Assembly: GCA_000990305.1 (NCBI GenBank)
Contig: LBPR01000007.1
Coordinates: 1-45,787 of the forward strand
Origin: Candidatus Roizmanbacteria bacterium GW2011_GWC2_34_23
GTDB lineage: Bacteria > Patescibacteriota > Microgenomatia > UBA1406 > GWC2-37-13
Direction: 5' to 3'
DNA length: 45,787 bases
Both the position numbers and the translations under genes were made by a program. The notes under the pieces were generated by a model, which saw only the letters and a list, made by a program, of their open reading frames with translations, was not told the DNA's origin and made no database searches. Position 1 is the stretch's first letter, and the number at the start of each line of letters is the position of its first letter. Of this stretch, positions 27,898 to 36,120 are shown piece after piece.

Positions 27898-27968
27898 TAC
27901 GGGGTAGTGTACGGCTGCACAGGAGGCTCATAATCTCCTAGACCGCGGTTCGACTCCCGGCCCCGTAA
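27898..27968 (+). tRNA. tRNA with CAT anticodon (Met/fMet or Ile2)
   Basis: Acceptor TACGGGG/CCCCGTA, anticodon arm GGAGG-CTCATAA-TCTCC, T-loop TTCGACT; T-stem imperfect. Confidence 0.75.
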
Positions 27969-27970
27969 CA

Positions 27971-28312
27971 TCAATTTATTTTAAAATATAACTCCCACCA
28001 CTGTTTCCAATTGGGGGAGGGTGTTGGGGTAATTGAAACGGATGTTTTGATTGGAGCGGGGATGATCAAAGCAATTTCATTGTCTTTCAATAAATTAAGA
28101 TCGTTGCGGATGGTTTTTTCTATTTCCTCGGTGCTTTTTTTACGGACAGATTCAGTTTTTAGTTCGATATTGCGTTTTTTTTCTTTTTCAAAGTTTTGTT
28201 TAAATTGTTGGTAAAAGTCGAGTTTGCTTTTATAACCAAAAAGATTTTTAAGTAAGGAGGAAAAGAGAAATAAGAGGAGGAAGATAAAAATAATATTTTT
28301 GATCAATCTCAT
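27971..28312 (-). CDS. FtsB/DivIC-like septum formation initiator family protein
   Basis: N-terminal TM, coiled coil, EKTIRNDLNLLKDNEIALIIP. Confidence 0.6.
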   Translation of the reverse strand: MRLIKNIIFIFLLLFLFSSLLKNLFGYKSKLDFYQQFKQNFEKEKKRNIELKTESVRKKSTEEIEKTIRNDLNLLKDNEIALIIPAPIKTSVSITPTPSPNWKQWWELYFKIN

Positions 28313-28752
28313 GATTTCATTATACTTTGTAGCGTTTTCATTATTCTGCCTGGGTCGGCCTTTGATTTCAATTGCTTCATACAGATTCCAATAATGGCTT
28401 TCTGATTGTTATCAAAGACAACCTGATTTTCTTTTATTACCTTTTCAATTTCTTTTTTTAGTTCTTCATCGCCTATCTCTTTAGGTAAATAAGAAGAAGC
28501 AATTTCTAACTGTTTTTTATTATCCTCTGCCAGCTCTTTTCGTCCACCTTTTTCAAAAGCCTCAACAGACTCCTTCAATTCTTTGATTACTTTTCTCAAA
28601 ACAATCAATACCTCATCATCATTCAATTCTGATTTTTTATCAATCTCTTTATTCTTTATCTGTGCTAAAATGAAACGGAGAATACCAAGTTTGGTTTTTT
28701 CGCCCGCCTTAAGAGCGGTGACTTGATCATCTTGAAGTTTTTGTCTTAACAT
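28309..28752 (-). CDS. GatB/YqeY domain-containing protein
   Basis: LRQKLQDDQVTALKAGEKTKLGILRFILAQIKNKEID...LPKEIGDEEL. Confidence 0.92.
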   Translation of the reverse strand: MLRQKLQDDQVTALKAGEKTKLGILRFILAQIKNKEIDKKSELNDDEVLIVLRKVIKELKESVEAFEKGGRKELAEDNKKQLEIASSYLPKEIGDEELKKEIEKVIKENQVVFDNNQKAIIGICMKQLKSKADPGRIMKTLQSIMKS

Positions 28753-28773
28753 AGGATAATTATAGACTCTAAT

Positions 28774-29175
28774 ATGAAAAAAATAAACAAGGATATAATC
28801 TTACTTTTTGGAAACATTCAAAAAGTAATCTCCAGTAAACCGACCACTAATCAAATGTTTGAGGAGGTCCAGATGATGAAGTTTAAGATCAAACCAATCC
28901 AGGGAGATCTGATGTCTTTTAATTTAAAAAATCAACAGTTTATTGAAAGTTTATGGAGCTTAGGAAAGTTAGATGAATTTTTTTTTAGAGAAGTCCCTTC
29001 ACTTTCCAAAAAAGAAAAAGAAATTTTTATGAAATTTTTTGATAGTCTATATTTTAAATATCAGCAACAACTTAATCAGTCTAATCTTCAACAAAGAAGA
29101 CTGACTTTGAAAAGAACAGGCTTATTAGAACTGGAGATTTATAAAGAAAGAAAGTTGAAGAAAAAAGTTAATTGA
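28774..29175 (+). CDS. Hypothetical protein
   Basis: 133-aa ORF directly upstream of the exonuclease-like gene (1-nt gap). Confidence 0.5.
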   Translation: MKKINKDIILLFGNIQKVISSKPTTNQMFEEVQMMKFKIKPIQGDLMSFNLKNQQFIESLWSLGKLDEFFFREVPSLSKKEKEIFMKFFDSLYFKYQQQLNQSNLQQRRLTLKRTGLLELEIYKERKLKKKVN

Positions 29176-29176
29176 T

Positions 29177-29755
29177 ATGAAAAAATTTCCAGTCGTTATT
29201 GATTTAGAAACGAAATATACTTTTAGAGATTTTTCAGAACACGCTAAGCTTGGTATTACCGTTTTAGCATTATTTGATTATCGAGATAATTCACAAAAAA
29301 TTTTTACAGAAAAAGATCTTAACAATCTTTTTCCAATTTTGGAAAATTGCTCATACATAATTGGTTTCAATATTAATAGTTTTGATTTACCGGTCCTGCA
29401 ACCGTATTATCCGGGAGACATTAAACATTTTAAAACTTTTGACATTTTAGACGATATAAAAAAAATTCTAGGGAGAAGATTATCTTTGAATGATACGATC
29501 AGGGCGACTTTAGATAAAAAAAAGACCGGTCATGGACTGGAAGCGATTGATTTTTATAAAGAAGGAAAATGGGATGAGTTAAAAAAATATTGTATGGACG
29601 ATGTCATGTTGACAAAAGAACTTTTCGAATATGGAGCTAATAATAAAAAAATTTATTATTTGAATGAAAATGGGAAAGTCAATATCAAGGTTGACTGGGA
29701 AAAATACTTGGAAGATGAAGGAGGGGGGGAGATGCCTCTGACATTGCCATTTTAG
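29177..29755 (+). CDS. RNase H-like (DEDD / YprB-type) exonuclease domain protein
   Basis: VVIDLETKYTF, IIGFNINSFDLPVL, DLDK/KKYCMDDVMLTKELFEYG. Confidence 0.7.
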   Translation: MKKFPVVIDLETKYTFRDFSEHAKLGITVLALFDYRDNSQKIFTEKDLNNLFPILENCSYIIGFNINSFDLPVLQPYYPGDIKHFKTFDILDDIKKILGRRLSLNDTIRATLDKKKTGHGLEAIDFYKEGKWDELKKYCMDDVMLTKELFEYGANNKKIYYLNENGKVNIKVDWEKYLEDEGGGEMPLTLPF

Positions 29756-29762
29756 TTTATAA

Positions 29763-29793
29763 GGTAGGGAACAAAAATTTTTGTTCCGTACAA
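29763..29793. repeat. REP-like hairpin GGTAGGGAACAAAAATTTTTGTTCCGTACAA
   Basis: Same family as 21717 and 22040. Confidence 0.75.
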
Positions 29794-29799
29794 TAAAGT

Positions 29800-30378
29800 A
29801 TGACAACACAAAAAGAAATAATCAAAATCAGAAAGCCGCAGCCGGATTATCCAGTGATGAAGGCAATAAACGACCGATTTAGTCCAAGATATTTTTCGGA
29901 TGAGAAAGTTAAATCGAGCGATATTAATTTAATATTTGAAGCGGCTCGTTTTGCTCCATCAGGATGGAATTTTCAACCGTGGTATTTTTACTGGGCAAAA
30001 AAAGGAGACGCATCTTATGGTAAAATCATTTCCTGTCTGGCAAAGTATAATCGGTTTGCGAAAACGGCCCCGGTTTTGATAGTTGCCTGTTTCATTAAAA
30101 AATTTAAAGGAAAAAAAACTTATTACCGTCATGACCTTGGAGCGGCCGTCATGTCTTTGGTTCTTCAAGCGCAACACCTTGGTTATTACTGCCGGCAGAT
30201 GGGAGATTTTAATAAAAATAAACTGGTTAAATTATTTAACATTGACATAAATCATTTCCCTTTCGTTGTGATAGCTCTTGGGAAATTAGGAGATTATAAA
30301 AATATAGATAATAAATTGCTTAAGAGAGAGTTAGATCCAAGACCGAGAAAAAAGGATTTTGTAAAAAAATTAGATTAA
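29800..30378 (+). CDS. Nitroreductase family protein
   Basis: INDRFSPRYFSDEKV..INLIFEAARFAPSGWNFQPWYFYW..DLGAAVMSLVLQAQHLGY. Confidence 0.88.
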   Translation: MTTQKEIIKIRKPQPDYPVMKAINDRFSPRYFSDEKVKSSDINLIFEAARFAPSGWNFQPWYFYWAKKGDASYGKIISCLAKYNRFAKTAPVLIVACFIKKFKGKKTYYRHDLGAAVMSLVLQAQHLGYYCRQMGDFNKNKLVKLFNIDINHFPFVVIALGKLGDYKNIDNKLLKRELDPRPRKKDFVKKLD

Positions 30379-30391
30379 TTAAAACCTTCTT

Positions 30392-31345
30392 ATAAAAAAC
30401 ATAAAACCAATAATTGGACTGGCGCCGATGGACGGAGTGACCGATGCTCCTTTCCGCTACATCACTGATATCTACGGGAAGCCGGATATTATTTATACGG
30501 AATTTATTTCTGTTAAAGGGTTAATCTTAGGTAAGGCGGTTATACAAAGAATGTTATTACACCATAAAACAGAGACAACAACAGTTGCCCAGTTTTTCGG
30601 ATGCGAACCTGAATATTTTTATCAAGCAGCCTTAGTTGCGCTGGAAAAAGGATATGATGGAGTTGATATTAACATGGGTTGTCCGGATAAAAGTGTCTTT
30701 CACCGGGGAGCTGGAGCCGGTTTAATTCTTCAACCAAAGTTAGCTAAAGAAATTATTTTATCGGTAAAAAAAGGAGTCAAAGATGGAAAAGAAAAATATA
30801 ATATTGAGAGAAATATTACTGTTTCTATCAAAACAAGGACGGGCTATCGAGAACCGCAGACAAAAGAATGGATAAGTAATTTATTGGAGACGGAGCCGGA
30901 CGTCATCTGCATTCATGCCAGGACTTTTGCCCAAAAATATTCGGGGTTGGCTGATTGGAGCCAGATAGGAATTGCCGCCGATTTGGCAAAAAATACCAAG
31001 ACGAAAATATTTGGAAATGGAGATATAAAGAGTAAGAACCAAGCAATACAAAGAATTAAAGAATTTAATTTGGCAGGAGTTTTGATCGGTCGGGCAGCCT
31101 TAGGCAATCCTTGGATATTTAAAGGGGTTATTCCAACGACGAAAGAAAGATTTAAGGTACTTCTTGAGCATTGTAAAAAGTTCGTCGAATTTTTTCCAAC
31201 AGCCAACCTAAGCATCATGAGGAAACATTTGGGTTGGTATGCAAAAGATTTTCCCCATGCCGCTGAAGTTCGCAATGAACTGATGCAGGTAAACAGCATC
31301 GAGAACGTGAAAAAAATACTTTCTAAAACCCAAGAGTTTCTTTGA
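30392..31345 (+). CDS. dus: tRNA-dihydrouridine synthase (start uncertain, family motif begins before the first ATG)
   Basis: NIKPIIGLAPMDGVTDAPFRYI, DINMGCPDKSV, IHARTFAQKYSG, GNGDIKS; no ATG/GTG/TTG between upstream stop 30380 and ATG 30428. Confidence 0.88.
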   Translation: MKNIKPIIGLAPMDGVTDAPFRYITDIYGKPDIIYTEFISVKGLILGKAVIQRMLLHHKTETTTVAQFFGCEPEYFYQAALVALEKGYDGVDINMGCPDKSVFHRGAGAGLILQPKLAKEIILSVKKGVKDGKEKYNIERNITVSIKTRTGYREPQTKEWISNLLETEPDVICIHARTFAQKYSGLADWSQIGIAADLAKNTKTKIFGNGDIKSKNQAIQRIKEFNLAGVLIGRAALGNPWIFKGVIPTTKERFKVLLEHCKKFVEFFPTANLSIMRKHLGWYAKDFPHAAEVRNELMQVNSIENVKKILSKTQEFL

Positions 31346-31383
31346 CTAAAATCAATTTAATTCTGTTTGGTACCGCTTCTTTT

Positions 31384-31902
31384 TCAATAATTACCCACTT
31401 GCCAAAACCGCTTTTCATACCATAGATAATTTTGTATTCGAGCAAAAGCTTCTTCAAGATCGGCAACGATTTTATTGGCGCCGGCAACGATCAAAACATT
31501 TTTGGCAGCAAAAGGCAGGGCTCCGACCCGACTACCCGAAAAATCAACCGCTACCAACTTACCGTCCTCAGTAATAGCATTGACACTGGCTAAAAAATAA
31601 TCAGTTTCGGTTAAGGCCCTTCTTCTTAGGTCAGACTGTTTTCCATAGTCTTTTTCTTTAAGGATCTTTTCGTGTAAATTTTTCCATTTATGATTACCTG
31701 ATTTTAGTATTTCAGCAAATCCAACCTGTATCAGAGTCGTTGAAGATCCATTCATTATTTTCGAACCTTCAGGGACATTTTTTAATATTTCCTTAAGCGC
31801 CTGTTCCTTATTCTCAACAAAAATGACGTCAATTCCATGATTTTTAAGTGCGCCAATAGTTTTCTCTATTGTTTCATTATTTGGTATTTTTATATAATCC
31901 AT
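31384..31902 (-). CDS. LUD-domain (LutC-like) protein
   Basis: LKNVPEGSKIMNGSSTTLIQVG, DYFLASVNAITEDGKLVAVDFSGSRVGALPFAAKNVLIVAGANKIV. Confidence 0.85.
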   Translation of the reverse strand: MDYIKIPNNETIEKTIGALKNHGIDVIFVENKEQALKEILKNVPEGSKIMNGSSTTLIQVGFAEILKSGNHKWKNLHEKILKEKDYGKQSDLRRRALTETDYFLASVNAITEDGKLVAVDFSGSRVGALPFAAKNVLIVAGANKIVADLEEAFARIQNYLWYEKRFWQVGNY

Positions 31903-31951
31903 GCCTGTATACTAACAAACTTATAATTTATTTGCATTAAGACTGTTTATC

Positions 31952-32002
31952 ATCCCCGTGCTTTGCCAGCCGTAGTCTTGACAAAGGCTGGAAGACGGGG
32001 AT
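31952..32002. repeat. Compound hairpin ATCCCCGT..GCCAGCC..GGCTGG..ACGGGGAT
   Basis: Inverted repeats between two minus-strand genes. Confidence 0.7.
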
Positions 32003-32031
32003 CAAGATTAAATATACCTTTTTATTATATA

Positions 32032-32544
32032 TTAATGTGTTTTTAATTGACCCAAATTGTCCGGCAAGTGGTCTATTCCGCTAAATTCTTTAACTGTTAT
32101 TGAATGCACTTTTGCTTTAGCATCGCGGCTCATATGGGTATATGTCATTTTTTGCTTTCCACCAATACTTTCACAATCGTCCTCAATAAGAATATCTGGC
32201 ATTAGTTTTTCGGCAACATCTTTATAGTCCTCACCTTGTTGACGATATAACAAATTCTGGGAGTCTGGGAAACCATATTTTTGTAAAACATTCCCGATTG
32301 CTTCAATTTCACTTTTAACTCGTCGTGAAGAAAGGTAAAAAATAGTTGCTCCTTGTTTTTTCCATTTTTTAATTTTTTCTACGGCATTATAAACAGGAAT
32401 ATAACTTTGATAATTATGAATGCCATCCGGATCATCGATCAAAATTCTAAATTTTTTGCTTTGTTGGACGATTTCTTCACGAATTTTTCCTTTCGCAGAA
32501 CCGGGCATTAAAACTGTTCCCTCGGTGAAGATAAGAATAGTCAT
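32032..32544 (-). CDS. HAD-like hydrolase family protein (hypothetical)
   Basis: MTILIFTEGTVL..AVEKIKKWKKQGATIFYLSSRR..DILIEDDCESIGG. Confidence 0.5.
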   Translation of the reverse strand: MTILIFTEGTVLMPGSAKGKIREEIVQQSKKFRILIDDPDGIHNYQSYIPVYNAVEKIKKWKKQGATIFYLSSRRVKSEIEAIGNVLQKYGFPDSQNLLYRQQGEDYKDVAEKLMPDILIEDDCESIGGKQKMTYTHMSRDAKAKVHSITVKEFSGIDHLPDNLGQLKTH

Positions 32545-32598
32545 ACGTAAATTATACTGAATTATTTTTCCCACCTCAAAATAAAAAGATTGATGCGC

Positions 32599-33750
32599 CT
32601 AAAATCTATTTTGTTCCTTTTTACTAATAAACTGATTAATATAATCTTTGTACCAAAATTCTCTTCCGTACTCAACATTTTTGTCCCTCTGTTCTAAAAT
32701 ATTGATTTCTACAAGTTTTTTAACTAATTCATTAGCTTGAGGTCGAGATAATCCAGTCCACTCCTCAACTTTTTTAATATTTATAATTGGTAATTTGTAT
32801 AAATTCTCTAATACCGTTAGGGCTGTTTTAGTTCTTCTTCCAAGCATATGAATTTTTCTAACATCACGCTTACTTAATTCATTAATTTTTTTTGACGTTT
32901 CAATTGCCTCATTAGCAATTATTGCAACACCATCAAGAAAAAAATCCAACCATATAGATATGTCACCATTTTCACTATGGTAATTATTTAATGAATCATA
33001 ATAAGATTGTTGATTATTTAAAAAATATTCTGAGAGATACAGAACAGGTCTTTCTAGTACCCCCAATTTACAAAGATAAAAAGTAGTCAATAATCGTCCT
33101 GTTCTTCCATTACCATCTAAAAATGGATGAATAGTTTCAAATTGAGCATGAGCTAAGGCAGCTTTTATTAAAGGTGAATATTCATCTTCTACGTAGAGAA
33201 ATTTTTCAAAATCACCAAGTGATTGAACCATTTCATGAGGTGGAGGTGGGACAAACTTTGCCGTATTTGGAGAACCGCCGCCTATCCAATTTTGAGAAAT
33301 ACGAAAATCGCCGGGAGTTTTTCCAGGAGCATCTATTGTTTCTTCCAATAATACTTTATGAATTTCTCTTATAAACCTTAACGATAATGGAAATGTTTCA
33401 AGTCTTTTTAGACCGTATTCCATGGCTGAGATATAATGTAGGATTCTATCAACATCCTGTGGAAACTTATTCTCAATCTTTGCTTCGCTCTTAATTACAT
33501 CAATAATTGTGGCTTTAGTTCCCTCAATTTCGCTTGAGCGAGCCGCCTCTTTTCTTATATACATAAAAATAAAAAAATCAAGGTCAGGCAGTAATTGAGT
33601 AATTCCATCGAGTTTCCCTAGCATTAAATTAGCTTTTGCGTGTAGTTGTTGGGTCTTTGAATTTAAAGATATTAATTGCCCCGGTGGAAATTTATCCGGA
33701 ACGAATGCCTTATAACCAGCTGGTTGTTGAACAATATGGCCTATTTTCAT
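32599..33750 (-). CDS. Fic family protein with N-terminal inhibitory-like motif and C-terminal winged HTH
   Basis: SSEIEGTKATI, HPFLDGNGRTGRLL, C-terminal VEEWTGLSRPQANELVKKLVEINILEQ. Confidence 0.93.
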   Translation of the reverse strand: MKIGHIVQQPAGYKAFVPDKFPPGQLISLNSKTQQLHAKANLMLGKLDGITQLLPDLDFFIFMYIRKEAARSSEIEGTKATIIDVIKSEAKIENKFPQDVDRILHYISAMEYGLKRLETFPLSLRFIREIHKVLLEETIDAPGKTPGDFRISQNWIGGGSPNTAKFVPPPPHEMVQSLGDFEKFLYVEDEYSPLIKAALAHAQFETIHPFLDGNGRTGRLLTTFYLCKLGVLERPVLYLSEYFLNNQQSYYDSLNNYHSENGDISIWLDFFLDGVAIIANEAIETSKKINELSKRDVRKIHMLGRRTKTALTVLENLYKLPIINIKKVEEWTGLSRPQANELVKKLVEINILEQRDKNVEYGREFWYKDYINQFISKKEQNRF

Positions 33751-33771
33751 AAAATTTTATAACTATTAGAT

Positions 33772-33823
33772 GTTAGGATTGTACCATTAAAACCTAACAT
33801 ATGTCAAGTAGAAGTTAGGTTTT
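33772..33823 (-). promoter_or_regulatory. fic promoter with three GTTAGG/CCTAAC sites; TTGACA-N18-TACAAT
   Basis: -35 at 33807-33802, -10 at 33783-33778 (minus strand); AAAACCTAAC 33789-33798 vs GTTAGGTTTT 33814-33823. Confidence 0.7.
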
Positions 33824-33894
33824 AGAAATTATCTCATTTTTTCCACCTCGAAATAGAAAGATCAATGAGGTAGGGAACAATAGGTGCGTCGGGT

Positions 33895-35106
33895 TTATTT
33901 TTTAAGAAGAAAATATAAAAATTTATCTACTATATTTCTGATTGTAGCTACTCCTTTAACTTCAGGTGGAGGACCTGATGAAAAATTTTGTGGAGGAGGG
34001 CCTTGATTTTGTTCTGGCGGAGGACCCTGATTTGGGGGCGATTCCCGTCTTTTTTCCGATGGCTCCTGAAAATTTTCTGGAGGACGAAATTCTTCATCAG
34101 GCCGCTTAAATTCAGAGGAACCTTGTGGAGGACCTTGGCCCCGACATTTTTCTGGGTTCCCCTTGCAAAATTTTTCCATATCTTGCGGTTGTATATTTTC
34201 CGGTTTCATATTTTGGGGTTGTCCACCACCAAATTGTTCTTTACATTTCTCGGGATTTTCTTTACATAGTTTTTCCATTTCTTCCCGCTTCACTCCTTCC
34301 GGCGGTTTGTCTCGCTCTCCCTCTTTCCCTTCCGGGCCTGGTCCGAATTTTTGACATTCTGACGAATTTTTTTCACAGTATTCTCTACACGATGATTCGC
34401 TAGTACATCCACCTGGGCCTCGAAATCCTTCTTGCGACGGCCCATCACGGCGTTCCTGGCCTTCAGGCGGTTTAAATTTAGAACATTCATTAAAGTTATC
34501 AGGACTGGAACAAAATGTTTTGCAGGACTCTTCAGAATTACAACCACCTGGACCTCTTTTTTCCTCGCCCCCTTTTAATCCTGTTTGTTTGGCAAACTCC
34601 GAACATTTTTGTCGATTCCCCTCCTGCTCGCAGATTGATTTACAGGTTTGAGGTGAATCACACCCCAGAATTTCTTTTGCTTTCGTAAGAATCTCCTGAT
34701 TTTTTGGACTCAATATTTGCTCTTTCACCAACCCTGTTTTTTTGGCAAAGTTGGTACATTTCTCAAAATTTTCCTCTTTTTCGCATATATTTTTGCACTC
34801 AGTCTCTGAATTACAACCCAACTCTGTTTTTGCATGTATTAATATCTCATCGGTCTTTCGTTCCTCGTAAAATCCTTTTTGTTTAGCGTACTGAATGCAG
34901 GTGTCACGGTGAGTTTCGTCTTCGCAATAGTTGCGGCAGCTTGTGTAATCTGCGCAGTTCCCAAGACTTGCAATAGGATAGGTTACCCCGTATTTTTTAG
35001 CAGCCTCTTCATTTGTAGTCTGACCTTTTATTAAAGAAGGTGAATAGAAAAAGAAAACGGTAAATAATAAAAAAAGAAATAATTGACGGATTGATATGTG
35101 TTTCAT
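33895..35106 (-). CDS. Secreted Cys-rich repeat protein with Pro/Gly/Gln-rich C-terminal region
   Basis: Signal peptide; five modules like C-NSETE-C-KNI-C-EKEENFEK-C; shorter C-KENPEK-C motifs downstream. Confidence 0.8.
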   Translation of the reverse strand: MKHISIRQLFLFLLFTVFFFYSPSLIKGQTTNEEAAKKYGVTYPIASLGNCADYTSCRNYCEDETHRDTCIQYAKQKGFYEERKTDEILIHAKTELGCNSETECKNICEKEENFEKCTNFAKKTGLVKEQILSPKNQEILTKAKEILGCDSPQTCKSICEQEGNRQKCSEFAKQTGLKGGEEKRGPGGCNSEESCKTFCSSPDNFNECSKFKPPEGQERRDGPSQEGFRGPGGCTSESSCREYCEKNSSECQKFGPGPEGKEGERDKPPEGVKREEMEKLCKENPEKCKEQFGGGQPQNMKPENIQPQDMEKFCKGNPEKCRGQGPPQGSSEFKRPDEEFRPPENFQEPSEKRRESPPNQGPPPEQNQGPPPQNFSSGPPPEVKGVATIRNIVDKFLYFLLKK

Positions 35107-35399
35107 TTTAGATTGTCAAATGGATTGGTATTTTTGGAAAACGGGTTTTGATACTGGGTTTTATCGTTAAACGGATTTTCATATTTTGTCTCAATAGGAA
35201 CATTCATTTTGTTTTCAGCCTGAATGGTTGGTGTTGGAGAAAACGCACTGTTTTTCGTGGTCTGATTTTTTCTTATTATAAAAACAAGTAGACTAGTTAC
35301 TATAATAATAATAAAAATAAATGTCTCAATAAAAAGAATAAGTTTCAAACGACTGGGTTTTGTTGGCTGAGTAACTGGTTGAGTAACGTCATCCACCAT
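35103..35399 (-). CDS. Single-TM hypothetical protein with three NPF motifs
   Basis: Overlaps the next gene by 4 nt (ATGA); ENPFNDKTQYQNPFSKNTNPFDNLK tail. Confidence 0.6.
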   Translation of the reverse strand: MVDDVTQPVTQPTKPSRLKLILFIETFIFIIIIVTSLLVFIIRKNQTTKNSAFSPTPTIQAENKMNVPIETKYENPFNDKTQYQNPFSKNTNPFDNLK

Positions 35400-35483
35400 A
35401 GTATCACTATTACATAAGTAAACGGAGTTGTCAATTGGTCAAAAGTTGAAAACCAATGCCAAATCTGTTTTACTAAAATTAGA

Positions 35484-36119
35484 ATGAAAACAATCGTTTA
35501 TTATTCAGGGAAAATAGAAACAAAAGGCCGGGAGTGCTTCGTTGGGAATCAAAAAGTCGATTGTCCACAAACAGGTAAATCATTTACTATTGCGGGTGAT
35601 AAACTAAATCTTTTACCACAAATTCCTGTTTTAGAAAAACGCAGCGATCCGATTTTCTTCACAATTCTTCTGGTAATAATTATCTTCTTTTCCGTCTTAG
35701 TTGTATTTAAAATTAAAATTTTTGGCAAAACTTTAGAAGAATACATTAAGCCAATTTGGTATTTTATTCTTATTTCCATCGCGGCGGTCGCCTGGCAGTA
35801 TTTGTTTGGACTAAAGATTGATGATGGCTTAATGTCATTAAAGATTAGTCAGTTGGTTTGGGAAATTTGCATTGCCGCTTCAGCTTATAAATTAATCAAA
35901 ACAGCCAATTTCGGTTATGGCAACTTATTTTTCTTGGCAGTTTTGTATAGCCTAATTATTCATGGCCTAAAAGCAAGTGTCAGATATCTTTTTTACACCA
36001 AAACATTTTTATATTTGTTGGATCGGTTTTTATATGGCAGTCTTTTGGTGATGGTGATTGTTTTTATTGGAGGATCGATGTTTATTTTCTTCAGAAAAAA
36101 AGGGATTATTAAATTTTAA
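35484..36119 (+). CDS. Multi-TM hypothetical membrane protein
   Basis: About five hydrophobic segments. Confidence 0.6.
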   Translation: MKTIVYYSGKIETKGRECFVGNQKVDCPQTGKSFTIAGDKLNLLPQIPVLEKRSDPIFFTILLVIIIFFSVLVVFKIKIFGKTLEEYIKPIWYFILISIAAVAWQYLFGLKIDDGLMSLKISQLVWEICIAASAYKLIKTANFGYGNLFFLAVLYSLIIHGLKASVRYLFYTKTFLYLLDRFLYGSLLVMVIVFIGGSMFIFFRKKGIIKF

Positions 36120-36120
36120 A

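Noticed and set aside
31952-32002. Compound hairpin as a riboswitch
   Set aside because: No recognisable aptamer; it lies between two co-directional genes and looks like a REP or terminator-type repeat
33988-34403. Overlapping plus-strand ORFs opposite the Cys-rich protein
   Set aside because: They are antisense to a strong coding ORF with signal peptide and repeats; composition is an artefact of the Pro/Gly-rich gene
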